From Capsaspora owczarzaki ATCC 30864 (lineage: Eukaryota > Opisthokonta > Filasterea), in the NCBI RefSeq assembly GCF_000151315.2, contig NW_011887304.1, positions 186,001-250,000 on the forward strand: 64,000 nt of DNA. The letters are read 5' to 3'. Every line of letters starts with the position of its first letter. Position 1 is the first letter of the stretch. The notes under the pieces were generated by a model that saw only the letters and a program-made list of their open reading frames with translations, was not told where the DNA came from and made no database searches. The translations under genes were made by a program, and so were the position numbers. Of this stretch, positions 11,902-22,547 are shown piece after piece.

Positions 11902-12018
11902 GTTACAACAAGCAGTATTCCCGCGTGGTCTCCCACCGCAGTACTAACTACTCTCATGGTGGTTTAACTTCGCAGAGCGGAACGGGATGCGGTGCATTCC
12001 ACCAGATATGGCCGTAAC
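11902..12018 (-). rRNA. 5S ribosomal RNA
   Basis: The minus strand reads as a complete 5S rRNA of about 117 nt. The 5' end GTTACGGCCATA pairs with the 3' end TTGTAAC to close helix I. The internal promoter elements are present: GAAGTTAAACC (box A region) and GTTAGTACTGCGGTGGGAGA (intermediate element and box C), followed by GGGAATAC. A run of seven Ts lies directly after the 3' end and fits Pol III termination. It is a single copy between protein-coding genes, not part of a visible tandem array. Confidence 0.95.
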
Positions 12019-13702
12019 TGAAATACAGTAGTTGGGTGTTTGGCTGATATGTGAGCATGGAGCGGGGTGAGCGAGCGCAGACAAAAAGGATGAATGTGTT
12101 CAGTGACAACCTCGGCTTCAAGCTCGTCACTGAGTCGACACACCCGACCCGACCCTCCATGAATCAATGTCAAATATGTTTTGCAACGCCATTGCCGTCA
12201 AGTGAGTCGGATGTTTGGTGGAAATTGCTTGGAAATTTTGCAGAAAGTTGTTTCGAGTTCTGCCGAGCCAGACAAGCTCGTTCGGCCCAAAGTCGAGTTT
12301 CTCTGGGGTCCTAATATCGTCCAGTTAGCGAAAATAGTCAGGTGTTGACAATACGAGGCCTGGTGTTGGTTGGCCAGCCGTTTGAAATGCCGGAAAGGTC
12401 GACAATGCGAGATTGCTGCAAAAGGTAACACCTTTTCCGGTTTTCGACAAAACACGGAAAATCAAAAACAGCTGCACGCCCACGCTTTGCCCCTCCAGCT
12501 TGGACACGGACTTCGCGTGAATGTTTGTCAGAACCCGAATCGTGTCCGTCCAGCCGGCAAAGGTAGCCGGTGGTAGTTTTAATGAGGATTTCGCGTATTC
12601 TTTCTCCGGGATTGTTGTTATTGCACATTTTGTAGATCTATCAATCAATCGACATTCCCTGGCCAATAGATCTAAGACCCAACCCGTGGGATCGGATTCT
12701 CACAGAGCTTGATTGTTTGGCATTTCATGCTCTCGCATTCTTCGAGAACTGGTTTGGTCGTTTTTTCCGCGAGCCAAATTGTGGCCTTTGACTATGCCAG
12801 AGCAAGGAAAAGCAAGACATCCCAACATGTCAGCCGTACCTGTGCCTGACTCGTGTCATCTTGGACTACCCGGCGAGATCCGGACGAAACACGCGCTTGC
12901 ATCCGTCCGTTGTGTTTGTAAGCGCACAACGTGATTGTGTTGGCCGTCCTTTTTGCTCTTCTGACCACGACCCTGTCGTCGATGAGTACTGCCATATTCT
13001 AGATAAGAGGCGCTCGCAAGCGCCGTTCCGTCCCATTCACAACAAAGCACGCTGTTTTTTCAGTCCAGTCAGTTACGCTGATGGCTGATCACTCTGTTTT
13101 TGTTTGGGTTTTTAAAATTCAAGTTTGTATTTTTATTTTTTTGTTTTTCGTTCGGTTTTCCTTTTTTGCGACATCGGTACGCCAACGCGCATCATCAAAC
13201 ACTCGGAGCGATCCACTGCTCTCCTCCGACGTTCTCGCTTCATTCGCAATCGCATTGTGAAGGCGGCAGTTCGAAGCTGAACGAGAGAACGACAAGAGGT
13301 AGAAGCTGAGTCTGAGACCAAAGCAATCAGGACACAATGCATTTGTACTTTAGCACTATCCTGCACTCCTTCGCTGTCTCTTTCCCCTTGCGATGATCGA
13401 ATGCGTCCTGTTGTAAAAAGCGAGCAGAAGAAGCGACAGAGCGGAAGGAGCTGCGGGTCACTGCGACTGGCCTGAAAAGGCCGTTGTGGAAAGTCGGGCT
13501 GATGTGTCTGTCGCTTATTCTCTTGGTCTGAAGCGAATAAGAGAGCGATTCAAGCAGGAGGAAACGAGTCGCCTTTCGTCTGTTTTCGTCGTCGACACCA
13601 CATTTGCCACATTTTCCCCCTTTTCGAGTGTCCTTGAATAGCATTCAAAAACTCTCACAAACCGCTTATCTGTCTGTCTGTCGCTCATGTCACTTCTCAG
13701 GT
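12019..13702. other. Intergenic region and 5' flank of the receptor kinase
   Basis: No convincing gene. A minus-strand frame through 12,666-12,325 is open, but it lacks an ATG and has no recognisable features. A 9-bp inverted repeat (TAGATCTAT at 12,633-12,641 and ATAGATCTA at 12,666-12,674) flanks 24 bp. The last 300 bases before the receptor start are probably its 5'UTR and promoter. Confidence 0.4.
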
Positions 13703-16700
13703 ATGACGCTGAAAGCACCGCTTGCCGTCCTCGCCGTGCTCGCGGGGCTGCACTTTGCAACAACGTTGGCCCAATCACCGTCCGCATCATGTTCGAACTC
13801 TCAGCCATTGGTCGGCGCTTCCAATGCGCCACGTAGTTACGACGGATCCGTTGGTGTCTACAATACTCCATGGATGAGTCCTCCGCCTGCATCCTACAAT
13901 TCGGGGGCTGGCAAATGCATCACCTGGCAGTACACGCCAGCTACTGCTGGAAACATTTACTTTAGCACCTGCGGACTCACCTCGGATGATACCGTGCTGG
14001 TCGCTTCGACGGGTACTTGCACAAATGACTTTGGCGAGACAATGATTCTGATGCTTGATGACACGAGTGGCTGCCAATTTCAAACAATCTTGAATTTTGA
14101 AGCAACGGCAGGAACCCGCTACTTCCTCCATATGTGTACCTACGCCTCGTACTATTTGGATCCCAGCACAGCAGTCAAGCTCACGTCCGGGCAATTCATG
14201 TTTGACTTTCAGTGCCCCGCTGGCATGACGGATCACGATTCGTTGGTCGAGACAGCATGCATCAGCTGCACAGGCGTGCAGGGCATCTACGCCCCGGTCG
14301 ATTCGCGTGGCGCATGCTCCACTTTGCTCTGCCCGGCCGGCACCTCGGATGACGACAGCTCTTCGCTTACTCCTTGTGTTGCATGCGGTCCCGGCACCGA
14401 TACGTCGTCACCTGGCAAATATGGTTTGTGCACCAACTTTAATGTGCCTGCAGGCAAGTACGATCATGACTCCAACTCTGCCACCTCGGCGCTGACGTGC
14501 CCTGCTGGAAATTATGCGCCCGCAGCCGGCATTTTGTGCACACCTTGTGCGACTGGGTCATGGGACCATGATGGGTCGTCTGCAACCGCATGCGTTTCGT
14601 GCGCGTCCGAGTGCGTGGCTGGGTATTACGAATCACCGGGGTGCACTCCCACGACCAACCGCGCTTGCGCCACCTGCACTGCCGTTACCTCCTGCGCCGC
14701 GTCGAGCACGACGTGCACATCACCCACAACCTCGCGCTGCTCGACTTGCCTTGCAAACTTTTACAAAGTGGCGGGTCCCTCGAGCGACACGTGTGAGGCC
14801 TGCGCTGCAGCCTGCACCACGGGAACGTTCGAGACTGCTGATTGCACGGCGACAAGCAATCGCGTGTGCACCGCATGCACTGCCATTTCCGATTGTGATG
14901 CGACAGTTTCCTGCACTTCGACAAGCAACGGCCGCTGCTCTGCCTGCGCTTCGGGGCATTACCTGGTGCCCGGCTCTACCTCGGCTCAAGACGCGTGTGC
15001 CGTGTGCGAGACCTGCGGCGTTGGCACGTTTGAGTCGCAGGCGTGCACGCATGCCACCAACCGAAACTGCACGCATTGCACGCCGCTTGAAAACTGCGCT
15101 CAAGTATCGTGCACCGACACCACTGACTCTGTGTGCGTGCAGTGCCATGCGGGCTCATTCTACAATACGACCAGCCAGGCGTGCCACGCGTGCGTCGAGT
15201 GCGCTTCGAACGAGTTTGAAGCCATCGCTTGCACCTTCCTCACCGACCGCTCATGCAGTGCTTGCGCCAACGTGACAAACTGCGCGTCTGTGACTTGCAC
15301 ATCTTTGGACGACTCGATTTGCGGATCCTGCACGTCCACCACGTACATGTCACCCAACGCCACCGCGGGCGACGACGAGCAATGCTTGCCCTGTGCGCCT
15401 GTCGCCGGTTGTGCGCACGCGAACGTGGTGTGCACGACTGCCACCGACTCTCGTTGCAACGCTGCGGCCAGCTCGGCGGATCCAACTGTCATTATTGTTG
15501 TTGTCGTTCTAGCTGCATTGTTGTTGATTGTTGTACTGGTTGTGCTGCTTGTCAAGCGACGACAACATCGTCGATCGCAACCACGTTTCGTTGCCCAACC
15601 CAAGGACTCTGTGAAGGACTCGGCCGGTCCGATCTATCAGGAGGCGGTTCAAATGACAGTCTCTCCTTTGAACCATTCGACGCGACCTGAGAGAGAGGAG
15701 GACCATGCGGTGGTCGGCCAACAACAGCCAGATCCTTTGTACCAAGCTCTCTCGACCGATGCTAAAGAGGTGGTCTATGATTATGCAAGCGCGTATGTTC
15801 CCGGCAGCAATTCGCGTCGCATCCGTGAAGGCTTGACCATCGTGAAGCACCTTGCCAGTGGAAATTTTGGCGATGTGGCGCTGGGTCAGCTGTCGTTCAG
15901 CGTCTTGTCCCCGCGAGCACAAACCTTGCTTGGACCTACAGCATCCGAAACCGTGCAAGTTGCCGTCAAGTCCCTCAAGTCTGATGCAGACGAGAAATCC
16001 CGCAAAGACTTTGAGAGCGAGGCGAAACTGATGGCGCCGTTTGTGCATACGAATGTCGTGCGTCTGCTTGCGGCTCTTGTAGAGTCCGAGCCCCACCTCG
16101 TTCTGCTCGAATTCGTGCAATACGGTGATTTGCACTCTCTTTTGAAAAAGTCCAAGCTCCACTCGCTTTGGTGGACTCAGAACGAGCAGATCCACGCCAT
16201 TCGTCAGATTGCGCTTGGCATGGAGTATCTGGGCACGCTCCACTTTGTGCACCGTGACCTTGCCGCGCGCAACTGCCTTGTTGGCAAGGGAATGGTGGTC
16301 AAGATTGCCGACTTTGGGCTTTCTCGCGAACTCGCTTCCGAGAACGACTACTACCGCATGCAAACGCGCGGCAAGCTTCCTGTGAAGGTGGGTAGCGGGT
16401 GTGTGCCAATTTTGTTGCTTGTGGTGCTGGTGATACTGACTCAAGTGGTCTTGCGCTCTCCTTGCAGTGGATGGCACCTGAAACAATGACCTTCCGCAAG
16501 TTCTCGTCCATGTCGGATGTCTGGTCGTTTGGCGTGACCGCCTGTGAGTAGAGTGTCATGTTCTGCAGAAATTCGCTCCTGAATCTCACTCGTTGTTGCA
16601 TGTTTGCAGGGGAATGCTTCACTTATGGAGCACCACCGTACGGCAAGATGGACGGTCGTGACACTCTGGCTCATGTGGAGGCTGGAGGTCGCCTGCCCCA

Positions 16701-16851
16701 GCCGAAGTACTGTTCACCAGACCTTTATCGTTTGATGCTGGGTTGCTGGGACATGTCGCCTGAAAAACGCTCCACCTTCGCTCAGCTCACCAAAGCTCTG
16801 AAAAACTTTGATGATGAGACGACGATACGCGACATTGGTGCAATGCTATAG
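13703..16851 (+). CDS. Receptor tyrosine kinase with TNFR-like Cys-rich ectodomain
   Basis: Three exons (13703-16387, 16468-16543, 16610-16851) encode 1,000 residues. A signal peptide ([18 protein letters not shown]) is followed by a region of about 190 residues, then about eight Cys-rich repeats of the TNFR kind (pattern C-x-x-C...G-x-[FY]-E...C-T...N-R-x-C). One hydrophobic membrane span lies near 595-616 ([20 protein letters not shown]) and is followed by KRRQHRR. The kinase domain starts near 710. It has the loop SGNFGDV, the lysine in [14 protein letters not shown] near 850, DFGLS, and the paired activation-loop tyrosines in [23 protein letters not shown] and WMAPE mark it as a tyrosine kinase. 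The first Gly of the ATP loop is Ala. The ligand is unknown. Both introns fall within the kinase C-lobe. I chose the ATG directly before the signal peptide. Confidence 0.9.
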
Positions 16852-17237
16852 CCGCGCACTAGAATGGGATCTAGTTTTCTTGATGTCACATGATGCAATA
16901 TGATGCAATGGCGCTTTGGCGGCTTTGTGACTTTGCGTTTTCATGTTACTCTAATACAATTTACAAATGGTTGCTTCATGTTTCAAACGGCTGCCAGCAC
17001 AATCGTTGGTGCCAATTCCTCTGTGAAAGTCAAGCAGTCGACATCAACGCGCCCGTGTCTGCTTCTTTCAGCTATGAATCAACGCCTCGTCTCATGAGTT
17101 CCTCGCACCACCACCACCACCACCACCCGCCGCTACAAGTTGGAATGGATCAAAGTTTGTGCTGCAATGCAAGAGTGACACACAAAATGATCACCCGTAT
17201 TCACAACACAAGACACAACACAATGCCTAAGGTTGTT
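16852..17237. other. Convergent 3' flanks
   Basis: Space between the tail ends of the receptor kinase and the BRCT-like gene. It holds a (CAC)n tract near 17,107-17,128 and no gene I can support. Confidence 0.4.
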
Positions 17238-18863
17238 TCATGATAATGCAGCAGAGTATCCAGGAACGTAGCGCAATTGCTTGTGAACCAGAAATGCCAC
17301 ATCCTGCAGTTCGTCAGCATCCATCGAAATTGCCACGTGAGGGAGATCTATACAGAATGAATAAAGCAGCAGCGACCACATGAAATGAGTCAGAGCAACG
17401 CGAAAGTGCGGTCTGCGAATAAGCACACTACAAGTCAAACAATCACGAGAGGTGTCGACTGTTACCTTGCGCATTGTCCAGAGGTAGTTGGAACTTTCGT
17501 GTGGCGGGAATATTTACTGGAAGACTAGCTGCGCTCTTTGATGCAGGTGGTGCATCGTCGACTTCCATAGCAGTGGGGTGTGCGGCCTGTCGACCAGCAT
17601 CAGCTGACTTGCGCGTTGCCGTGCTTGCATTCGTCGATGGGGTTGCAGGAGGCGCAGCCAATGGTGCTTTGGATGCAGAGTCGCGCGTACTTTGAGTCGC
17701 TGAGGCAGAGGCTTGGGTTTGGGGTTGAACAGAAGCGAGCTGGCTGTCCGAACTGGCTGGCGGGGAAGCGACAGGTCCAGGCTTTGACGCTGCAGCTTGG
17801 ACTGGAGGAGCAAACGTGCGTCTCGTCGCACCAGGCTCCTGCCAAGGCCATGATGGCGGCAACGGTGTTTTCTCGTCCAATGCAAAGGAGCCTGAATCGG
17901 ATGGCTGAGGATAAACTGGCTTGCTGGTGGCAGGATCGTACGTTCTCGCCGGGAGTGGGTTGAGCACCGCTTCATCCAGCGGGAGTCGAAAGACGAAAGG
18001 ATCAATCGGAACCACCGCACGCGCCTTGACGCATTCCGAAATCCAGTTGACGTCCAGATACACGAGCTTGCCGTTCTCGAGGTCTTGTCGAATCCTGCCA
18101 TCAGAGTCTAAATCCAGCGCGAACGTCCATACCGCGTCGGGACTCGGTTGTTGGCTTGGCTTCGACAGGTTCTTGACCCTGCCTCCGTTCGTAGCTGGTC
18201 AGCGAACGGGCATTTTGGAATGCAATTTCGACATAGAGAGTTGTGTTTCCAGTGAGTGGTTGTGTTAGGTTTCAAACATTCTCAGATTTGCAACCACCAA
18301 GAAAAGAGTCGCGGTTCAATTTGTTGGTTGTCAATATTCTCAGATTTGCAGCAGAGAATGGTGTTTCGAGTGGTCGTTTTGGTTTTCAAACACTCTCAGA
18401 TTTGCAGGGCACCCAAGCAAAGACTCGCGTTTCAAGTGAGCGATATTTTGCGATATTTTGTTGGTTGTCCACTTTTCTCAGATTCGCAATTTTGTCTTGC
18501 TTTTTTTTTTCCCGCGCTTTTTTTTTTTTGTTTGTTTTGGTTTAAGCGTTGAATCTTGCCACACGACGTTCGTGCGCGGCGCTCGGTATGCAGGAGCGAA
18601 ACCAATGATACAACAGAGTTCCCATTCTCAATGGAGGACGAGGCCATCAATAGGGCTGGAGCGGTGAACGACTCACTCCAGCGCGCAACGATCGCGGCAG
18701 GGACGTCTGCGGTGAACTGGGCGACCGCTTGATCGAATAACGGTGCGCTACTGCTACTACTGCTACTGCTACTGCTACTACTGCGGGCCGTGGTGGCCGT
18801 GTGCGCGGAAGCCCCAGCAGAAGACGACGAGAGCTGCTGCGATCGCTTTGACTGCTTGCTCAT
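17238..18863 (-). CDS. BRCT-like domain protein
   Basis: Three exons (18863-18677, 18194-17466, 17347-17238) encode 341 residues with phases that match. The N-terminus is Ser-rich, with a run of about 12 serines. Residues 63-125 resemble the second half of a BRCT domain: GGRVKNL, then a spacer, then KLVYLDVNWISECVKA with the conserved Trp and Cys of the last BRCT helix. BRCT domains bind phosphoproteins in DNA-damage responses. The first half of the fold would have to be supplied by exon 1 (PLFDQAVAQFTADVPAAIVA), which matches poorly, so the family is not certain. The middle is Pro-, Ala- and Ser-rich and disordered. The last 40 residues (DLPHVAISMDADELQDVAFL) look structured. The exact family member is not recognised. 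Confidence 0.6.
18242..18490 (-). repeat. Imperfect tandem duplication inside an intron
   Basis: Two units of about 115-130 bp stand in tandem. Each contains TCTCAGATTTGCA twice, with TTTCAAACA upstream of the first copy and TTGTTGGTTGTC upstream of the second. The units lie wholly within the first intron of the BRCT-like gene. They look like a local duplication rather than a mobile element, as no terminal repeats or coding sequence are visible. Confidence 0.7.
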
Positions 18864-19185
18864 TGCGCCTCGTTCTGTCGTTCTGTCGTTCTGTCGTTCA
18901 GTTCGGATGAATGCAACAAAACGAAATGGAAAGAACAAGAATGAAATACAAAGAAGAACTGAACCAACGAGTATGGTAGCCAATGTGCAATTGGGGATTT
19001 TCGTGCTGAGCCTCAGTCCGTCTGCTGCGAATTCAACGTCATCCTGGTTGCCGCACGTTCATGAATGGATGGATGTATTTTCACGTTCTGACCTTTTCCT
19101 TCAAAATCAAACGAAACATGAGGCACTCTTCCTATATTTCAACTTTGAGTGAGACAGTGTTTTGCATTGAGAGGGATTCAGCGAC

Positions 19186-19345
19186 TCTCTCCATTCTCTC
19201 TCTTTCTCTCTCTCTCTTCCCTTTTCGCTTTCTAATCTGCGTTGCGAGTCTGTTACCCCCCCCCCCACCTGTGGGCCCTCGGACGAGACGTGGAGATGTG
19301 CGAACGAAGCCGAAGCGGAGAGAGAGAACCACAAACGCTATTTCC

Positions 19346-19378
<33 letters not shown>
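19186..19378. repeat. CT microsatellites and C-run
   Basis: CTCT-rich tracts at about 19,186-19,222 and 19,350-19,378 flank a C homopolymer at 19,256-19,267. They lie between two divergent genes and may be promoter-linked polypyrimidine DNA. The spacer from 18,864 to 19,843 holds no other supportable feature. Confidence 0.7.
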
Positions 19379-19379
<1 letters not shown>

Positions 19380-19843
19380 TTCGATAGCCTCATCCATACA
19401 TGCACAGGCAACAATTGCAACAAGAGCAAGTTCACACCCTTCCTTCCACGACCGACGCGTCATCCAAACAACAACCAAATTCGCCCGCGGTTTTTCTGAT
19501 TCAATGGAAACCCAGCGAACCTCCAAAAAAAAAAAAAATCAAAAAAAAAATCAAAACTTGGTTTCTCAGACAAATAACCAAATTAAAAAAAATGCTGTTT
19601 CTTACGTCCTTGCTTTTGAAGTCTTGCTTCCCCCGAGGCTTTTGCAATTTTGGAAAGTTCAACACTGGCTTTTGATTGCTGACAAATTCGCATTGAATGT
19701 TTGTGTCGCAGGTCGTTGCGTTGAGCAAAGTTCTCAAGAAGCCTCGATCGGGATCTCCTACAGAGAAGACTGAAGCACACATCGACCGCAGGTTTGCTTC
19801 TGCTGAAAAAACATTCGAAACGAAAAGATACCAAAACCAGAAC

Positions 19844-20289
19844 ATGGGTAACTGCTTGAAGAAGACCAAGTTCCACCGCCTGGAAGACGAGCACTTGCCC
19901 GACACACGAGCACACTGGGCCGAGTATAATGCGACGCTGAAAGCTCGCGAAGAGGTAACGAGGGACTTTGTTGAGGGCAATGCTTGTTTCGGCGTTTTTC
20001 GTTTTTGGTGTGCTCCAGCCACGGAGATAACGTTGAAGAGGGCTCATGGCCTTGGCTGTGATGGTCTCATGGGCGTTTGCGTTGCTTTCCTCAAATCCTC
20101 TCGATCTCTGTGTTGGAATTCTGCACTCACAATCAAATCCAACTGACTCCTTCTTCCCCTAATCACCAACAGCAAAAGGTCACACACAAGGCGCAGATGG
20201 AAAAGCTGAAGGACATGTCGCTACATCCTGAAAAGTACAAGGAAGAGCGCCGATATCGCGAGAAGCAAAAAGAAGAAGCCGGCCGGTAA
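19844..20289 (+). CDS. Small putatively myristoylated protein (75 aa)
   Basis: Two exons (19844-19954, 20173-20289) join in phase 0 to give 75 residues. The start MGNCLKK fits an N-myristoylation signal (Gly2), with Cys4 as a possible palmitoylation site and a Lys pair, so membrane attachment is likely. The rest is strongly charged and helical (KAQMEKLKDMSLHPEKYKEE), rich in Lys and Glu, and could form one long helix. No family is recognised. The short length and clean splice sites support a real gene. The function is unknown. Confidence 0.65.
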
Positions 20290-20732
20290 AACAAAATCAA
20301 ACGTTTTTGGGAGTCAGCTGCCTCCCTCCTGTCGATTTCTTGCCGTTTCGTTTTTATTGGACTTTGTGATTTGTTGTTTTTGCAATGAAGTGTGCATGGC
20401 ATGAGTGTGCTCTTATACACGAGCACTGCATGCACCGTCGGTTTTTTTTTGGTTGTTGTTGTTTGGTTGTGAATTTTCTTTGATTGCGTGAAAATATTAC
20501 TAGCTGCCTGGTTTTCAAAGTCGTTTGTTCTTCACAGCAATGAGATGCGGGGTGAGCAATGGGTGATTGGGGGGGGGGGTTGCGCCGATTCACGCACTTT
20601 GCATCAAATGAAACTCTGTCACATCTCCCAGTCTGCTACAAAATTTCCAATTGCGCCGTCGAATCTTCGAGAAGGCATCATTGAGGTCTTGGTGACATCA
20701 CTTTGCTGGCCCTGACGCCGCCGTCCATTGCC
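20290..20732. other. Spacer with G-run
   Basis: 3'UTR of the small protein and promoter of the next gene. It contains a 10-base G homopolymer at about 20,570-20,579. No gene seen. Confidence 0.4.
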
Positions 20733-22271
20733 ATGACGAAATTTCAACCCTTCAAATCCGGAAAGCGACCATTTTTTCACTTCAGCTCACTCTTCCAATC
20801 TCTGGCAGTGCCAATCATCATCATCATCATCATCAGCATCATCATCCAAGTGAGTGAAACTTGCGATGTGCATCCCGATGGCTGAACTCGACAACTCACC
20901 ACTCAAATTGGGGGTGTGTGAATGATTTTTGCTCAGACAACAATGACACGTATACGAATACCGCTCGACGAGCTCGAGACGGTTCTCCACGCCGTGCTGT
21001 CTGCGCACCGCGACTTGCCATGGCCAGAGTCGTTCTCCCAAGAGCTGATTGCGCCCGCCGAGAGCGAGGTCGAGCTGCCCGCCGTGGTCACCTTGGAGCG
21101 GCCACTCCTCCCCGACTCGAACTCGCCGTATCTCACCGACGCCGCGCCACATAACGGAATTCGCGTGTATGCATCGCGCCCACTCCATCGCACTATTGCA
21201 AAGCGACTCGAGTACTGGATGGATGCAAAGTGCTCGCCCGTCCGCCAAGCCGATTCAGTCACCGAGTTTCCACTCTTGCAGGACGCCGATGCCACCAGTG
21301 AGGCTGTTTTGCAACTCGAGGCCAATGTGCTCATTGCACTGCAGCAAATGCAATCATGCTGGCAGTATCCAGAGCAACGTGGCGTTGTGGTGCGCAGTGT
21401 GCTGCGCGTTCTCGGCGTTCGCGGCATTCAGCGGCTCTTGTTCATGCGACGCACTCTTGGCAGTTGCTACTTGACTGAGGCAAATGCAATCCAACTACCG
21501 GCAATGTCGCCCTATGAGAAGACGCGCGAGCTGGTTGAGACCACGGATTCACAACAACCGAGCAACGATTCCACCGCCGCCGAGCTCGAGTTGGATGTTT
21601 CCGCAGATGGTGACAGCCCACAACCAAAGCAACAACCAGAGACATCTGCCACTTTGTCAGCCGCTGCGACCTTGGAGGGACACACTGCTTCAAGCAAACC
21701 CAAGTGGTCCAGCCAGCAGCACCCGATTGCCCTGCTCCCCTGCGTGACCACCCTCCTGACGAGCTTCAATCGCTTGCACAATCCCAATGCCAAGCTAACT
21801 GTCGGTGCTCGTGCGCTCACCAAGCATTCGCCTCGCGACACCACTGCGGGCTGGTGGGGCACCCCAACCGGTACCGAAATGGCTCGCAACATTCATGGCA
21901 TGCGTGTCGTCTCTCGGATTTTGGCTGATGCAACATGGATTAACATTCACATGTTGCCACATGAGGTATGTGTTGCGGCCTGAACGATAGGTTGGGCCCT
22001 GACAGAGTGAGTTGAAAACCGTAAATCCCCCAAAACTCTTCATTTTTCCTCGAGTGAGCTAAACAGCAACCCACTGCCTCCGCTAAACTCAACAACCTCG
22101 CACACCTTTGAAGAGCTGACTTTAAAACCTCATCTCAAACAACAGATCCCCGTGCTCGAGATTCGCAACTCTGATTCGTACGGCGCTCGCTGGTCGATTG
22201 ACGGCAAGACTTTCCGAGGCTTCCTGGAGCCGCACTCCAAAGATGGGTTTTTGAATGGCTGGAAGCACTAA
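20733..22271 (+). CDS. Conserved hypothetical protein, possible signal anchor
   Basis: Three exons (20733-20849, 20937-21965, 22146-22271) encode 423 residues, all joins in phase 0. Exon 1 would give a hydrophobic segment near residues 16-38, largely isoleucine because it is written by an ATC/TCA microsatellite. If exon 1 is instead untranslated, the start is the ATG at 20,943 (MTRIRIPLDELE). The middle is low-complexity. The conserved part is C-terminal: WWGTPTGTEMARNIHGMRVV, then WINIHMLPHE, then YGARWSIDG-x-x-FRGFLEP...GWKH. I recall a similar ending in uncharacterised fungal proteins but cannot name a domain. The role is unknown. The gene runs convergent with LYS2. Confidence 0.7.
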
Positions 22272-22547
22272 TCAGCGTGAAACACAAGGAGGGGATGATG
22301 TATTGGTGGTCAGCCCAGACAAAAAACCGACACAAAAATGGATTGTCCAAATTCAACCCCGAAATAACAAGTTGTGTGCGTTGCATATTCTTTTTAGTTG
22401 TACAAGAAAATCGAATCAAAGCATCATCGAAAGTTAGCAAATAGTTTCAATGGTACAGTACATTCATGGGCAAGAAAACAAACAAAAACAACAAAACAAT
22501 AACAAACAAACAAAAAAAAAAAAACCAAAACAGCATGTTGTTCAAAA

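Noticed and set aside
11700-12314. Short protein frames across 11.7-12.3 kb
   Set aside because: They overlap a complete 5S rRNA and its terminator.
12633-12720. Inverted repeat and a stem GTGGG/CTCAC resembling a mobile-element end or tRNA fragment
   Set aside because: Only 9 bp of inverted repeat, no coding sequence or target duplication, and the loop lacks TTC; probably chance.
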